Shown here one piece after another: positions 16,674 through 27,885 of a DNA stretch of 62,269 bases. The notes beneath the pieces are model-generated. The model did no database searches, had not been told where the DNA came from, and saw nothing but the letters and a program-made list of their open reading frames with translations. The position numbers and the translations under genes were made by a program. The stretch spans positions 1 to 62,269 of the forward strand of contig CACBIC010000005.1 in NCBI GenBank assembly GCA_902539235.1, in the 5' to 3' direction. How positions within the stretch are numbered: the stretch's first letter is position 1; each line of letters begins with the position of its first letter. Source of the DNA: an uncultured Pelagibacteraceae bacterium (GTDB taxonomy: Bacteria > Pseudomonadota > Alphaproteobacteria > Pelagibacterales > Pelagibacteraceae).

Positions 16674-17551
16674 TGAGTAAATTAAAAGTCTTTTGCTTTG
16701 GCTTTGGACAGGTAGCAGAAAGTTTCATTAACAAATTAATTATTGAGAAAAAAGATTTTGATTTAAGTATTACCACAAGGCAAGAAACTCACCAAATAGA
16801 ATTTAATAATTTGAAGATAACGTCCTTCCTTTTTAATAATGATCAGTTTGACGATACTTTAAAGATAAAACTAAAGGATGCGAATCACATATTAATTTCT
16901 ATTCCACCTGTAAACGGTGAAGATATAGTGGCAAACTTTCTTGATACTAACTATGAAAAAATAGAAAATTGTAATTGGGTTACCTATCTATCAGCTACTA
17001 GCGTTTATGGTGACCACAAAGGTGACTGGGTAAACGAAAAAAGTGAGACCAAACCAACATCACCAAATGGTATAAATAGATTAAAGGCAGAAAATATTTG
17101 GAAAAGTTTATCAAGCAAAAAAAATTTTCCACTACAAATTTTTAGATTAGCTGGAATTTATTCAAATAAGTTTAATATTTTAAAAAGATTACAAAATGGC
17201 AATGTTCAAATAGTGAATAAAAAAAATCATTTTTTTTCAAGAATTCACGTTGAAGATATAGCTAATATTTTATTTAAGTCATTAGATAATTTTAAAAATA
17301 ACGAGACATATAATATTTCTGACGATAAGCCAGCTTCACAATTTGATGTAGCCAACTACGGGGCAAGATTATTGAATTTAGATCTACCAAAATCAGTGAA
17401 ACTCGAGGAAGTAGAAAGTGAAATGCTTAAAAATTTTTATAAGGATTCTAAAAAAGTGGATAATAAGAAAATGAAACTATTCTTCAATTACAATTTAAAA
17501 TATCCAACTTATGAAGAGGGATTAAACAATATTTTTAACAATAATATTTAA
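16673..17551 (+). CDS. NAD(P)-binding epimerase-like protein (YeeZ type)
   Basis: A 292-residue atypical SDR protein. The N-terminal nucleotide loop reads FCFGFGQVAES rather than TGxxGxxG, WVTYLSATSVYGDHKGDW occupies the usual active-site strand, and RLKAE comes where the YxxxK helix should be, with no obvious catalytic Tyr-Lys pair. It resembles the poorly understood YeeZ family. It overlaps the gltB stop by one base (TAATG), so it is probably translated with glutamate synthase. A metabolic link to GOGAT is possible but unproven. Its 3' end overlaps the convergent hydrolase gene by 30 bases. Confidence 0.65.
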   Translation: MSKLKVFCFGFGQVAESFINKLIIEKKDFDLSITTRQETHQIEFNNLKITSFLFNNDQFDDTLKIKLKDANHILISIPPVNGEDIVANFLDTNYEKIENCNWVTYLSATSVYGDHKGDWVNEKSETKPTSPNGINRLKAENIWKSLSSKKNFPLQIFRLAGIYSNKFNILKRLQNGNVQIVNKKNHFFSRIHVEDIANILFKSLDNFKNNETYNISDDKPASQFDVANYGARLLNLDLPKSVKLEEVESEMLKNFYKDSKKVDNKKMKLFFNYNLKYPTYEEGLNNIFNNNI

Positions 17552-18277
17552 TTCCTCAATTATTTTTCTTAATTGATTTTGATTAGATAAGCTATGGTCT
17601 CCACCTTTAATTATAACTATTTTCTTTTTTGCTTTACTGAATAACTTTAAAACGTATTTAGAGAAAATAGTAGGCACAACTTCATCCTTTTGTCCGTGTA
17701 TCATTGTGATACTAATATTTGAGTTTACTTTTTTATGTAAAACTTTATTTTTTTTTCCATCCTTTATTAGTTGTAAAGTAATTGGGTATTCATATCCTCC
17801 ATTCTTAATTAAAACTTTTCTTGTTTTAAGTAACTCCTTTTTTGTTTTCATTGGAAATTTATTCCACATCAATCTTGTTAAAAATTCTGGAGCTGAACCT
17901 ATTCCAACAAAACCTTTAATTTGTGATTTAAAGTATTTGAATTGATTAATTGCAATCCAACTACCCATGCTAGATCCAATTAAAATAAAATTTTTCTTTT
18001 TAATAATTTTTTTAATTATTCTCTTTGTATCACTAGTCCAAATACTAATATTACCTTTAGTGAAAACCCCTGAGGACTTTCCATGCCCAGAGTATTCTAA
18101 ACCTAAAAAGCCCAATTTGTTCTTTCTAGCAAACTTAAAAAAAGTTTGAGGTTTTTTGCCTTCTAAATCAGACATGAAACCATGTAAAAAAACCAAATAA
18201 ATTTTTTCTTTGGAGTAATTATGAGAATATCTTAGCTTTTTAGTCTTTGAAAATTTTAAAAATTTAAATTTTTTCAT
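17522..18277 (-). CDS. Alpha/beta hydrolase
   Basis: A 251-residue serine hydrolase. The nucleophile elbow is GSSMG in FILIGSSMGSWIAI, the acid is probably in GQKDEVVP and the histidine in GGDHSLSN near the C-terminus, so the triad looks complete. LVFLHGFMSDLEGKK supplies the oxyanion-hole HG motif. No signal peptide is visible, which suggests a cytoplasmic enzyme, possibly an esterase, thioesterase or acyl-peptidase type. It stands alone on this strand, overlaps the upstream convergent gene by 30 bases and diverges from the glycosyltransferase at 18315. The natural substrate cannot be inferred. Confidence 0.75.
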   Translation of the reverse strand: MKKFKFLKFSKTKKLRYSHNYSKEKIYLVFLHGFMSDLEGKKPQTFFKFARKNKLGFLGLEYSGHGKSSGVFTKGNISIWTSDTKRIIKKIIKKKNFILIGSSMGSWIAINQFKYFKSQIKGFVGIGSAPEFLTRLMWNKFPMKTKKELLKTRKVLIKNGGYEYPITLQLIKDGKKNKVLHKKVNSNISITMIHGQKDEVVPTIFSKYVLKLFSKAKKKIVIIKGGDHSLSNQNQLRKIIEELNIIVKNIV

Positions 18278-18314
18278 ATAACGAACACTTAATTTGTTAT
18301 TATATATAAAGAAT

Positions 18315-19472
18315 ATGATTACTAAAATAAATGTTTTACAAGTTATTCCTAAACTTGGTTATGGAGGAGCCGAGACCGGCTGTTATGATATTGCTCATTA
18401 TTTGGCGGAACAAAACTGTGGTTCATTTATCGCAACATCTGGTGGAGATTTATTGAAATTCGTAAAAAAAAATAAAGTAGGAATTTTTAAACTTCCTGTT
18501 CATTCAAAAAATCCAATCATGATTATTCTTAATTCGTTATTGCTATCATTATTAATTCTTATAAAAAAAATAAATATTGTTCATGCAAGAAGTAGGGCAC
18601 CAGCATGGTCCTGCTACTTTGCATGTTTAATGACTAATACAAATTTTGTTACCACGTTTCATGGCACTTATAATTTTAAAAGTAGGTTAAAAAAATTTTA
18701 TAATAGTATAATGCTGAGATCAAAACTTACTATAGCTGGATCGAATTTTATTTTTGGACATATAAATGATAATTATAGTGAATATTTAAATAAAAAAAAA
18801 AAATTAAGAGTAATTTTTAGAGGAATTAATATTGATTATTTTAATTCAAAAAATATTTCAATTTTAAAACAAGAAAAATTAAAAAAAGAATGGAACCTAG
18901 AGGCTAATAAATTTACTATCTTAATGCCAGGTAGATTGACCTATTGGAAAGGACAAGATAAATTTATTGAAGCATTAAATATTCTGGTTGAAGACTACAA
19001 CTTAACTAATTTTCAAGGTATTTTACTTGGTTCAGATCAAGGAAGAAAAGTCTATACTAAAAAACTTTTAAGTTTAGTTGAAAGATATAGTCTTACAAAA
19101 AAAATTCATTTCATAAATCATTGTAAAGAAATGCCATTAGCTTATTCTCTTGCTGATGTGGTAGTTTCTGCTTCAATTGAACCAGAAGCATTTGGTCGAG
19201 TCGCAGTTGAGTCTCAGTCTATGGGAAAACCTATTGTTGCAAGTAATATTGGGGGATCAAAAGAAACAGTTTTAAATAAAAAATCTGGTTTTTTATACAA
19301 ACATGACGATCCAAGAGAACTTGCTAAAAATTTAAATACTGTTATTCAATTAAATCAAGAGGAGTTGAAATTAATGGGAAACGAGGGTAGAAAAAACGTT
19401 GCTAAAAAGTTTGATGTTGACTTAATGTGTGACTCAAATTTAAGAGAATATAAAAAGTTATTAGTTAAATAA
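18315..19472 (+). CDS. Glycosyltransferase family 4
   Basis: A protein of about 385 residues with a GT-B fold. VLQVIPKLGYGGAETG is the N-terminal acceptor-side motif, LMPGRLTYWKGQDKFIEAL opens the donor domain, and EPEAFGRVAVESQSMGKPIV is the EX7E-type donor motif of GT4 enzymes. An earlier ATG at 18294 adds seven residues; the one at 18315 fits the family start better. Its stop shares one base with the thrS start (TAATG), so it is the first gene seen of the translation operon. It probably adds a sugar to a surface lipid or polysaccharide. Confidence 0.8.
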   Translation: MITKINVLQVIPKLGYGGAETGCYDIAHYLAEQNCGSFIATSGGDLLKFVKKNKVGIFKLPVHSKNPIMIILNSLLLSLLILIKKINIVHARSRAPAWSCYFACLMTNTNFVTTFHGTYNFKSRLKKFYNSIMLRSKLTIAGSNFIFGHINDNYSEYLNKKKKLRVIFRGINIDYFNSKNISILKQEKLKKEWNLEANKFTILMPGRLTYWKGQDKFIEALNILVEDYNLTNFQGILLGSDQGRKVYTKKLLSLVERYSLTKKIHFINHCKEMPLAYSLADVVVSASIEPEAFGRVAVESQSMGKPIVASNIGGSKETVLNKKSGFLYKHDDPRELAKNLNTVIQLNQEELKLMGNEGRKNVAKKFDVDLMCDSNLREYKKLLVK

Positions 19473-21391
19473 TGCCTGAAATTCAATTATTAGATGGAAA
19501 AAAAATTCCTTTTGTAAAATCTATAAGTGGATTTGAGCTTACAAAAAAAATTAGTAAATCACTTGAGAAGTCAGCATTAATTATGGAAGTTGATGGTGAG
19601 TTAAAAGACCTTAGTCATGAAATAAAAAAAGATTCAAAAGTAAGACTTATAACATCAAAAGATAAAGAAGGTTTAGAAGTCATAAGACATGATGCTGCTC
19701 ATATTATGGCTATGGCTGTTCAAGAACTATATCCAGGTACCCAAGTAACTATTGGCCCTGTAATAGAAAATGGTTTTTATTATGATTTCGCAAGAAAAGA
19801 ACCTTTTACTAGTGATGATTTAAAAAAAATTGAAAAAAGAATGTCAGAAATAATTGATAGAGATGTTAAAACTAAAAGAGAGGTTTGGAAAAGAGAAAAA
19901 GCTATAAAACATTTTAAAAATATTGGTGAAAAGTATAAAGCAGAAATTATTGAGAGCATACCTATAAATGAGGAACTATCTATATATCATCATGGAGATA
20001 CTTGGCACGATCTGTGTAGAGGTCCGCACCTAGCCTCATCAAGTAAAATTGGAAAAGCTTTCAAATTAACTAAAGTATCTGGAGCGTATTGGCGAGGCAA
20101 CTCTGATAACGAAATGTTGCAAAGGATTTATGGAACTTGCTGGAGTTCTAAAAAAGAGTTAGACGAATACCTTCATCGTTTAGAAGAAGCTGAAAAGAGG
20201 GACCACAGAAAACTTGGTAAAGAGATGGACCTTTTTCACTTCAGGGAAGAAAGTCCAGGGTCAGTCTTTTGGCATGAGAAAGGTTGGCTATTGTTTCAGA
20301 GATTAATCGAATACATGCGAATGAAACAACGTTTAGCAGGGTATAAAGAAATTAATACCCCTGAACTTTTAGATAAAACTTTATGGGAAAAATCTGGCCA
20401 TTGGGAAAAGTTTGGCGAACATATGTTTACATCTGAAACTCCAGATGAGAAAACTTTTGCTGTAAAACCCATGAACTGTCCAGGATGTGTTCAGGTTTTT
20501 AATCAAGGTTTGAAAAGTTATAGAGATTTACCCTTGAAGCTTTCAGAGTTTGGAAAAGTTCATCGATATGAACCTTCGGGTGCCTTACATGGATTATTAA
20601 GAGTTAGAGCCTTCACGCAGGACGATGCTCATATATTTTGTACAGAGGATCAAATTACAGAAGAGTCTTTGTCCGTAACAAATTTAATTTTAGAAATATA
20701 TAAAGATTTAGGTTTTAATGATGTAATTTTGAAATACTCTGATAGGCCAGAGAAACGAGTCGGAGATGATAGCGTTTGGGATAAATCAGAGTCAGCTCTT
20801 TTAACTGCAATTAAAAAATCTAAACTTAAATATACAATTAATAAAGGAGAGGGTGCTTTTTATGGTCCTAAAATTGAATTTGTTTTAAGAGATGCTATTG
20901 GAAGAGACTGGCAATGTGGAACACTTCAAGTAGATTTAAATTTGCCTGGAAGGTTAGGTGCAACATACGTAGCTAAGGATGGAACAAAAAAAATTCCAGT
21001 AATGTTACATCGAGCTTTATTTGGCTCATTAGAGAGATTTATTGGAATTTTAATTGAAAACTACGCAGGTAAGTTGCCATTTTGGTTGTCTCCAGCACAA
21101 GCCGTAGTATGTCCAATTACAGAGGAGAACAATAATTATGTTAAAAAGTTATTTGAAGATTTGTTTAAAGAAGGTATAAAATGCGAAATGGATTTAAGGA
21201 ATGAAAAAATAAATTATAAAGTAAGAGAGCACTCTCTAGCAAAAATTCCTTATATAATTGTCTGCGGGAAGAAAGAAGTTGCAGAAAATACGGTTACTGT
21301 TAGAAAACTTGGATCAGACAAACAAGAAGTTATCAAAAGAGTAGATCTTATTAAAAATATGCTAGACCTAAATAAGTTGCCTTTAAATTAA
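19472..21391 (+). CDS. thrS: Threonyl-tRNA synthetase
   Basis: A 639-residue class II synthetase that charges tRNA-Thr. It has the N-terminal TGS-like domain (about residues 1-60), the editing domain with RHDAAHIMAMA (HxxxH) and a late Cys in WHDLCRGPH, the catalytic core with KPMNCPGCVQVF for zinc-dependent threonine recognition, the class II arginine in LHGLLRVRAFTQDDAHIF, and an anticodon-binding C-terminus. Full length. It leads directly into infC with no spacer, the gene order seen in many bacteria. Confidence 0.97.
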   Translation: MPEIQLLDGKKIPFVKSISGFELTKKISKSLEKSALIMEVDGELKDLSHEIKKDSKVRLITSKDKEGLEVIRHDAAHIMAMAVQELYPGTQVTIGPVIENGFYYDFARKEPFTSDDLKKIEKRMSEIIDRDVKTKREVWKREKAIKHFKNIGEKYKAEIIESIPINEELSIYHHGDTWHDLCRGPHLASSSKIGKAFKLTKVSGAYWRGNSDNEMLQRIYGTCWSSKKELDEYLHRLEEAEKRDHRKLGKEMDLFHFREESPGSVFWHEKGWLLFQRLIEYMRMKQRLAGYKEINTPELLDKTLWEKSGHWEKFGEHMFTSETPDEKTFAVKPMNCPGCVQVFNQGLKSYRDLPLKLSEFGKVHRYEPSGALHGLLRVRAFTQDDAHIFCTEDQITEESLSVTNLILEIYKDLGFNDVILKYSDRPEKRVGDDSVWDKSESALLTAIKKSKLKYTINKGEGAFYGPKIEFVLRDAIGRDWQCGTLQVDLNLPGRLGATYVAKDGTKKIPVMLHRALFGSLERFIGILIENYAGKLPFWLSPAQAVVCPITEENNNYVKKLFEDLFKEGIKCEMDLRNEKINYKVREHSLAKIPYIIVCGKKEVAENTVTVRKLGSDKQEVIKRVDLIKNMLDLNKLPLN

Positions 21392-21937
21392 GTGTCGAAC
21401 TCAAAACCAAATTATTTTCAAAGAAGAACAAAACCTCAAGGGCCAAGGGCTAACGAGCGTATACGTGCTTTGGATGTGCAAGTTATTGGAAGCGATGGAA
21501 AAAACCTTGGTGCTATGCCTTTAAAACAAGCAATAGATTTAGCAAAACAAGAAGATTTAGATCTTATTGAAATATCACCTAATGCTAATCCTCCAGTTTG
21601 TAAAATCATGGATATTGGAAAATATAAATATGATTTGCAAAAAAAAGCAAACCTTGCCAAGAAAAAACAAAAAACTGTCTCTCTCAAAGAAATTAAATTG
21701 AGACCAGGTACAGAGGTTCACGATTATAATTTTAAAATTAAAAATGCAAAAAAATTTATTAGTAAGGGAGATAAGGTGAAATTTACTGTAAAATTTAAAG
21801 GAAGAGAAATGCAACATACTGAACTTGGTAAAGAGTTAATGAATAGAATTATTGAGGAGACAAAGGATATTGCTAAGGTTGAGAGCCAGCCTAAATTTGA
21901 GGGCAAACAAATGGTTATGATCATTCAGCCTATTTAA
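21392..21937 (+). CDS. infC: Translation initiation factor IF-3 (GTG start)
   Basis: A 181-residue IF-3, which binds the 30S subunit, prevents premature 50S joining and checks the initiator tRNA-start codon pair. The N-terminal domain carries RANERIRALDVQVIGSDG, the linker is Lys-rich (KKKQKTVSLKEIKLRP) and the C-terminal domain ends KQMVMIIQPI. Translation starts at GTG, the first base after the thrS stop, with no spacer. IF-3 discriminates against unusual starts, and its own gene uses a rare start in Escherichia coli too (AUU), so self-limiting control is plausible here. Confidence 0.96.
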   Translation: MSNSKPNYFQRRTKPQGPRANERIRALDVQVIGSDGKNLGAMPLKQAIDLAKQEDLDLIEISPNANPPVCKIMDIGKYKYDLQKKANLAKKKQKTVSLKEIKLRPGTEVHDYNFKIKNAKKFISKGDKVKFTVKFKGREMQHTELGKELMNRIIEETKDIAKVESQPKFEGKQMVMIIQPI

Positions 21938-21996
21938 ATCAATCATAATAGCGACTTGCTAAGATAAGTTAATATCTATATATATCCGAATAATTT

Positions 21997-22203
21997 ATGC
22001 CAAAATTAAAAACAAAAAGCTCTGCAAAAAAAAGATTTAGATTTACTGCCTCAGGAAAAATTAAAATGCCTCAGGCTGGAAAGAGACACGGTATGATTAA
22101 AAGAACTAATTCACAAATAAGAAAACAAAGAGGCACTACGATAATGTCAAAACAAGACACAAAAATTGTTAAATCGTATATGCCGTACAACTTAAGAGGA
22201 TAA
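21997..22203 (+). CDS. rpmI: Ribosomal protein L35
   Basis: A 68-residue basic protein of the 50S subunit with the family start [14 protein letters not shown] and the internal [16 protein letters not shown]. It follows infC after a 59-base spacer and is followed by rplT one base after its stop. In other bacteria L20 represses rpmI-rplT by binding the leader; the 59-base spacer (21938-21996), which holds short inverted repeats such as ACTT/AAGT, is the place such a site would be, but I cannot confirm it. Confidence 0.97.
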   Translation: MPKLKTKSSAKKRFRFTASGKIKMPQAGKRHGMIKRTNSQIRKQRGTTIMSKQDTKIVKSYMPYNLRG

Positions 22204-22204
22204 T

Positions 22205-22561
22205 ATGGCTAGAACTAAACGTGGTGTTGTAAGTAGAGCAAAACATAAAAAAGTTTTAAAGACTGTTAAAGGTCAATACGGCAGAAGAAAAAATACTATT
22301 AGAATAGCTCGTCAAGCCATGGAAAAAGCAATGCAATATGCATATAGAGATAGAAAAGCAAAAAAAAGAGAATTCAGATCATTATGGATCCAAAGAATCA
22401 ACGCAGGAGTAAGAGCTGAAGGCTTAACCTACGCAAAATTTATTAATGGATTAGCTAAATCTAAAATAAAATTAGATAGAAAAGTTTTAGCTGAACTAGC
22501 TTATAACAATCCAGAAGTCTTTAAATCAGTGGTAAAAAAGGTTCAATCCTCCCTTAGTTAA
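22205..22561 (+). CDS. rplT: Ribosomal protein L20
   Basis: A 118-residue, Arg/Lys-rich 50S assembly protein of normal length, beginning [19 protein letters not shown] and containing the conserved [20 protein letters not shown], lying in the last codons of rpmI, is a plausible ribosome-binding site just upstream of the ATG. L20 binds 23S rRNA early in assembly and often autoregulates this operon. Confidence 0.97.
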   Translation: MARTKRGVVSRAKHKKVLKTVKGQYGRRKNTIRIARQAMEKAMQYAYRDRKAKKREFRSLWIQRINAGVRAEGLTYAKFINGLAKSKIKLDRKVLAELAYNNPEVFKSVVKKVQSSLS

Positions 22562-22610
22562 AAGGTTCTTTGATTTAAAGCAAAGTTTAATATAAAAAAT
22601 CAATTACCTA

Positions 22611-23678
22611 ATGAGTGATTTGGATAAAATAAATTCTATTTTTAACGCTAAAATTGACTCTGTAAAAACAAAGGAAGATTTACAAAATATCAAAACAGAG
22701 TTTTTTGGAAAAAACGGTCAAATAACAAAACAATTTAAAACTTTAGGTTCCCTAGACTCTGAAAAGAGAAAAGAGTTTGCCTCTAATTTAAATAAAATTA
22801 AGAATGATTTAACTAATCAAATTGAGCAAAAACATTTTGAGCTAAGTAACGCAGAAATAAATGAAAAATTAAAAAATGAAAAAGTTGATGTAACTTTACC
22901 GATCAGACCATATCAGCAAGGAAAAATACATCCTGTATCTCAGGTTATAGATGAAATTTCCTCTATTTTTTCTGAAATAGGTTTTACTGTTGCAGAAGGT
23001 CCGGATGTTGAAACTGAGTATAATAATTTTACGGCATTAAACACACCAGAGGATCATCCAGCTAGGGATATGCACGACACATTTTATTTAGAAAAAAATA
23101 AAAAACTTCTTTTGAGAACGCATACTTCTCCAGTTCAAATTAGAGCAATGCTTGAAGGAAAACCACCATTTAAAATAATTGTACCTGGAAGAACCTACAG
23201 ATGCGATAGTGATCAAACTCATGCTCCAATGTTTCATCAATTAGAAGGTCTTCACATTGATAGAAATATTACTATGGGCCATCTAAAAGGATGTTTAGAT
23301 TATTTTATTAAAGAATTTTTTGAGGTCAAAAATGTTAAAATGAGATTCAGACCCAGTCACTTCCCATTTACCGAACCATCGGCTGAGGTAGACATTGGAT
23401 ACAGAATTGAGAATGAAAAAATAGTAATAGGTGAAGGCGATAAATGGTTAGAAATTTTAGGTTGCGGAATGGTTCATCCCAATGTTCTAAAAAATACAAA
23501 AGTTGATCCAAAAAAATATCAAGGATTTGCATTTGGAATGGGTATTGATCGACTAGCGATGTTAAAATATGGTATCAACGATCTAAGAGCTTTTTTTGAA
23601 ACAGATTATAGATGGCTATGTCATTTTGGTTTTGATCCTTTAGATGTGCCAACAAATTATAGAGGATTAAGCAAATGA
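22611..23678 (+). CDS. pheS: Phenylalanyl-tRNA synthetase alpha subunit
   Basis: A 355-residue class II synthetase subunit holding the catalytic site of the alpha2-beta2 enzyme. The N-terminal coiled coil covers about residues 1-85. The class II motifs follow: [29 protein letters not shown] and the motif 3 arginine in [17 protein letters not shown]. It overlaps pheT by 4 bases, which should balance the two subunits. The gene for tRNA-Phe lies in this same window at 58739. Confidence 0.97.
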   Translation: MSDLDKINSIFNAKIDSVKTKEDLQNIKTEFFGKNGQITKQFKTLGSLDSEKRKEFASNLNKIKNDLTNQIEQKHFELSNAEINEKLKNEKVDVTLPIRPYQQGKIHPVSQVIDEISSIFSEIGFTVAEGPDVETEYNNFTALNTPEDHPARDMHDTFYLEKNKKLLLRTHTSPVQIRAMLEGKPPFKIIVPGRTYRCDSDQTHAPMFHQLEGLHIDRNITMGHLKGCLDYFIKEFFEVKNVKMRFRPSHFPFTEPSAEVDIGYRIENEKIVIGEGDKWLEILGCGMVHPNVLKNTKVDPKKYQGFAFGMGIDRLAMLKYGINDLRAFFETDYRWLCHFGFDPLDVPTNYRGLSK

Positions 23679-26077
23679 TCATTACCCTTCCATGGTTAAA
23701 AGAGCATTTAAAAACTAATGCAAACGAAAACGAAATTATAAATAAACTTACCAATATCGGCTTAGAGGTTGAAAGTGTAAAAGAAAACTCTGGAGAGCTA
23801 AGTGAATTTAAAATAGCTAAAATTATCAAAGCTGAGAAACATCCTAACGCAGATAAATTGAAAGTTTGCGATGTTAACATTGGTGGAAAAGAAACTTTAA
23901 AAGTTGTATGTGGAGCACCTAATGCAAGAGATGGACTTATAACAATTTACGCTCCACCAGGCGCTATAATACCTAAAACAAAGTTCCAGCTAAAAATTGT
24001 TAAAATCAGAGGAGTCGAGTCTCGCGGTATGTTGTGTTCTGAGAGCGAACTGAATTTATCAGATGAGAGTGATGGAATAATAGAATTAAATGCTAAGGAA
24101 AAAGAAATAGGAAAAAGTTACTTTAAAAGCAAGTCAGAAAAAGCAATCGATATTGCAATTACACCAAATAGACCAGACTGTTTAGGTATAAGAGGTATTG
24201 CAAGAGATTTATCTTCTACTGGAATAGGCAAATTAATAACTTCAAAAAGAAAAAAGATAAAACAAAACTCTAAGAATCAAGTTAAGATCTCAATAACTAA
24301 AGATAAGCATCAAGGGTGTCTTACATTTGGAAGTTGTCATATTAAAAATATAGTTAACAAAGAGAGTCCAGAATGGTTGAAAAACAAACTTCATGCTCTT
24401 GGTTTAAAACCAATCTCTGCTGTCGTCGATATCACTAATTATATAATGTTTGATTTAAACCGTCCATTACATGCTTATGATGCAGATAAAATTGATAGAG
24501 AGATAATTGTAAGAGATTCAAAAGAAGGTGAAGAGTTTGAGGCTTTAGATAATAAGAAATACAAACTTAAAAAAGGTATGTGTGTTATTACTGATAAGTC
24601 TAGTGTTCTGGGCCTTGGCGGAATTATAGGGGGAACAAAAACTTCGACAGAATTTGATACCAAAAATATTTTACTTGAATCCGCATATTTTCTACCATCT
24701 TCCATTAGAAAAACATCTCGAGAATTAGGAATTAATACTGATGCAAAATATAGATTTGAAAGAGGAGTCGATCCTAACTCTGTAATAGAGGGTCTTCAAG
24801 TTGCTACTGAAATGATATTAAAGATTTGTGGTGGGCAAGCAAGCAAGTTTACGATCACAGGAAAAAATTCTCGGAAAAGTAAAATTATTAATTTTGATAT
24901 TGATAATTTTGAAAATTTAATTGGTATACCAATATCTGTAAATGAGGCGAAAAAAATTTTGGACTCATTAGGTTTCATTTGTAAAAAAGGAAAAAAGATA
25001 CTTAAAGTAGAAATTCCTTCATGGAGACCAGATATAAATCAAGATGTAGACATAATTGAGGAACTGATTAGAATTAAAGGTTTCAAAAATATAAAACTAG
25101 TTATTCCTGAGAGAAGCAGAGAAAATGAAACCTTAAATTTTAAACAAAAGCTATTCCATTTGTCACAAAGATCTCTTGCATCTAAAGGATTTCTCGAGTC
25201 AGTCACCTGGTCATTTACTGATTCTAAAATTGATAGTCAATTTTCAAAAGGTGAAAAAGAAATTCCAATTTTTAATCCAATTTCATCCGATCTCGACGTT
25301 TTGAGAAGATCAATTTTTTCAAATCTTTCTCTTTATCTTAAAAAAAATCAAGATAGAGGTTATGAAGATGTATCTCTATTTGAAATAGGACCGGTATTTG
25401 TTGGAAAAAATCCTGGAGAACAACAAATTGTAGTTGGCGCTTTAAAGTCTGGGAAAGTAAATAGAAAAAGTTGGATTGAAAAGGAGAGAAATATAGATGT
25501 GTTTGATATAAAAAGTGACGTAGTCAAAACTTTAATTGAACTTGGGTTATCCGAGAAAGATCTTTTTATAAGTGATAATACAAAACAGTGTTACCACCCA
25601 GGAAGATCTGGTTCTATAAATTTAAAATCAGAAAAAGGACCTCACCTTGCTTACTTTGGAGAATTACATCCTGCCATAATAAAAAGATTAGATTTTAAAG
25701 AGCCAAATATTTACGGATTAGAAATATTCTTAAAAAATATACCTGAACCTAATAAAAAGATAAGACAAACAAAAAAAAGTTTTCAACCCTCTGATTTTCA
25801 AAAATCTCAAAGAGATTTCGCCTTTGTAATTGATAAAATTTTTAAGATAGGGCTATTAGAGAAGATTATTAAAGAAATTGATGAGTCACTTATTAAAGAA
25901 GTAAAAACTTTTGATGTTTACGAGGGAGAAAATATTCCTAAAGATAAAAAATCAGTAGCAATTAATGTTACTTTACAGTCTCCAAATAAAACCCTAAGTG
26001 AAAAAGATATAGATCAAATTAGTAAAAAAATTATTGATGTAGTTAAAGAAAAAACAGGCGCTACAATTAGGTCCTAA
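23675..26077 (+). CDS. pheT: Phenylalanyl-tRNA synthetase beta subunit
   Basis: An 800-residue subunit of full length. It starts with the [12 protein letters not shown] family opening, then an OB-fold tRNA-binding domain with [17 protein letters not shown] (about residues 50-66), the B3/B4 editing domain, the degenerate class II core near PGRSGSI, and an anticodon-recognition FDX-ACB domain at the end (from about 710). It edits mischarged Tyr-tRNA-Phe and recognises tRNA. It shares 4 bases with pheS and one base with lepA (TAATG). Confidence 0.97.
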   Translation: MIITLPWLKEHLKTNANENEIINKLTNIGLEVESVKENSGELSEFKIAKIIKAEKHPNADKLKVCDVNIGGKETLKVVCGAPNARDGLITIYAPPGAIIPKTKFQLKIVKIRGVESRGMLCSESELNLSDESDGIIELNAKEKEIGKSYFKSKSEKAIDIAITPNRPDCLGIRGIARDLSSTGIGKLITSKRKKIKQNSKNQVKISITKDKHQGCLTFGSCHIKNIVNKESPEWLKNKLHALGLKPISAVVDITNYIMFDLNRPLHAYDADKIDREIIVRDSKEGEEFEALDNKKYKLKKGMCVITDKSSVLGLGGIIGGTKTSTEFDTKNILLESAYFLPSSIRKTSRELGINTDAKYRFERGVDPNSVIEGLQVATEMILKICGGQASKFTITGKNSRKSKIINFDIDNFENLIGIPISVNEAKKILDSLGFICKKGKKILKVEIPSWRPDINQDVDIIEELIRIKGFKNIKLVIPERSRENETLNFKQKLFHLSQRSLASKGFLESVTWSFTDSKIDSQFSKGEKEIPIFNPISSDLDVLRRSIFSNLSLYLKKNQDRGYEDVSLFEIGPVFVGKNPGEQQIVVGALKSGKVNRKSWIEKERNIDVFDIKSDVVKTLIELGLSEKDLFISDNTKQCYHPGRSGSINLKSEKGPHLAYFGELHPAIIKRLDFKEPNIYGLEIFLKNIPEPNKKIRQTKKSFQPSDFQKSQRDFAFVIDKIFKIGLLEKIIKEIDESLIKEVKTFDVYEGENIPKDKKSVAINVTLQSPNKTLSEKDIDQISKKIIDVVKEKTGATIRS

Positions 26078-27885
26078 TGTCAGAGATAAAAAGAATACGT
26101 AATTTTTCTATAATTGCGCATATAGATCACGGAAAATCTACTATCGCAGATAGAATTATCCATAAGTGTGGAGGTTTAACAGACCGTGAAATGAAACAAC
26201 AAGTATTAGATTCTATGGATATAGAGAGGGAGCGTGGTATCACAATAAAAGCCCAAACAGTTAAACTAAATTATAAAGCGAAAGATGGCCAAAATTATAA
26301 ATTAAATATAATTGACACCCCAGGACATGTTGATTTTGGTTATGAAGTAAGCAGGTCTTTATCTGCATGTGAGGGATCACTTTTAATAGTTGATAGTACT
26401 CAGGGAGTAGAAGCGCAAACGTTAGCAAATGTTTATCAAGCACTAGAAATAAATCACGAAGTAATACCTATTTTGAATAAGATAGATTTACCTGCTTCGG
26501 ACATAGAAAAGACCAAAAAAGAAATTGAAGATGTTGTCGGTATTGAAACAACTAATGCAATTTCTTGTTCAGGAAAAACTGGTGAGGGTATAGAGGACAT
26601 ATTAGAAGCTATAATAAATAAGTTACCAGCCCCCAAAGGACTACCCAGTGAAAAACTGAAATGTTTATTGGTGGATAGTTGGTATGACAGTTATTTGGGA
26701 GTAGTGATTTTAGTGAGGGTTATCAATGGAAAATTAAAGAAAAGCATGAAGATAAAATTAATGTCAAATGACCAAGAGTATTTAATTGAAAAAGTTGGAG
26801 TATTTACTCCAAAACCTTATGATATTGATGAACTAAATTCTGGAGAAATAGGGTTTATTATCACAGGAATTAAATCATTATCTGAAACAAAAGTAGGAGA
26901 CACAATATGTGACGCATCCAATCCAGTTGATGAACCTCTGCCAGGTTTTAAACCAAGTAAGCCAGTAGTGTTTTGTGGCCTTTTTCCGGTAGATAGTTCT
27001 GAATATCAAAAATTAAAAGATGGATTGGCAAAGTTGAAATTGAATGATGCAAGTTTTTCATACGAACCGGAGTCTTCAAGTGCTCTTGGCTTAGGTTTCA
27101 GATGTGGATTTTTGGGATTACTGCATCTAGAAATAATAACAGAAAGACTAGAAAGAGAATTTGATGTTAATCTCATTACAACGACTCCTGGAGTAATTTA
27201 CAAAGTTCACTATACTAAAGGTAAAATCCTTGATTTACAAAATCCTTCAAATATGCCTGACCCATCACAAATAGAAAAAATTGAAGAACCTTGGATTAAA
27301 TCTACCGTTATAACACCTGATGAATATTTAGGATCAATAATAAAAATTTGCCAAGACAAAAGAGGAGTGCAGACTAATCTTTCTTATTCAGGAAATAGAG
27401 CAGTTTTATCTTATGATTTACCTCTTAATGAAGTTGTTTTTGATTTTAATGATAGGCTGAAATCGGTTTCGAGTGGCTATGCTAGTTTCGATTATGAGAT
27501 ATCTGGCTACAGAGAGGGAGATCTTGTAAAATTAGGAATACTAGTAAATTCTGAACCTGTAGACGCATTGGCAATGATTATTCACAAAGATTTTGCTCAA
27601 AAAACAGGAAGGCAAGTCTGTGAAAAATTAAAGGACCTAATTCCAAGGCATAATTTCATGATTCCTGTACAAGCAGCAATTGGTGGAAAAATTGTAGCTA
27701 GAGAGTCCATAAAAGGATTTAAAAAAGATGTATTAACAAAAATTCATGGTGGTGGTGCTACTGACCGAAAAAGAAAGCTCCTTGAGAAGCAAAAAAAAGG
27801 AAAAGCAAGGTCAAAACAATTTGGCAAAGTTGAAATACCTCAAGAGGCATTTATCGGAGTTTTGAAAATCAATAAAGAAACTTGA
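26077..27885 (+). CDS. lepA: Elongation factor 4 (LepA)
   Basis: A 602-residue translational GTPase. G1 is AHIDHGKST (residues 15-23), G3 DTPGHVDF, and G4 NKIDLP, followed by domains II, III and V and the LepA-specific C-terminal domain with [20 protein letters not shown]. Full family length. LepA acts on 70S ribosomes and affects initiation or back-translocation, with the exact role debated. The stop overlaps the next ATG by one base (TGATG), placing a glycosyltransferase in the same transcript. Confidence 0.97.
   Translation: MSEIKRIRNFSIIAHIDHGKSTIADRIIHKCGGLTDREMKQQVLDSMDIERERGITIKAQTVKLNYKAKDGQNYKLNIIDTPGHVDFGYEVSRSLSACEGSLLIVDSTQGVEAQTLANVYQALEINHEVIPILNKIDLPASDIEKTKKEIEDVVGIETTNAISCSGKTGEGIEDILEAIINKLPAPKGLPSEKLKCLLVDSWYDSYLGVVILVRVINGKLKKSMKIKLMSNDQEYLIEKVGVFTPKPYDIDELNSGEIGFIITGIKSLSETKVGDTICDASNPVDEPLPGFKPSKPVVFCGLFPVDSSEYQKLKDGLAKLKLNDASFSYEPESSSALGLGFRCGFLGLLHLEIITERLEREFDVNLITTTPGVIYKVHYTKGKILDLQNPSNMPDPSQIEKIEEPWIKSTVITPDEYLGSIIKICQDKRGVQTNLSYSGNRAVLSYDLPLNEVVFDFNDRLKSVSSGYASFDYEISGYREGDLVKLGILVNSEPVDALAMIIHKDFAQKTGRQVCEKLKDLIPRHNFMIPVQAAIGGKIVARESIKGFKKDVLTKIHGGGATDRKRKLLEKQKKGKARSKQFGKVEIPQEAFIGVLKINKET

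Noticed and set aside
22562-22610. Small inverted repeat CTTTG/CAAAG between rplT and pheS
   Set aside because: Only five pairs, with no real T-run; too weak to call a terminator or attenuator.
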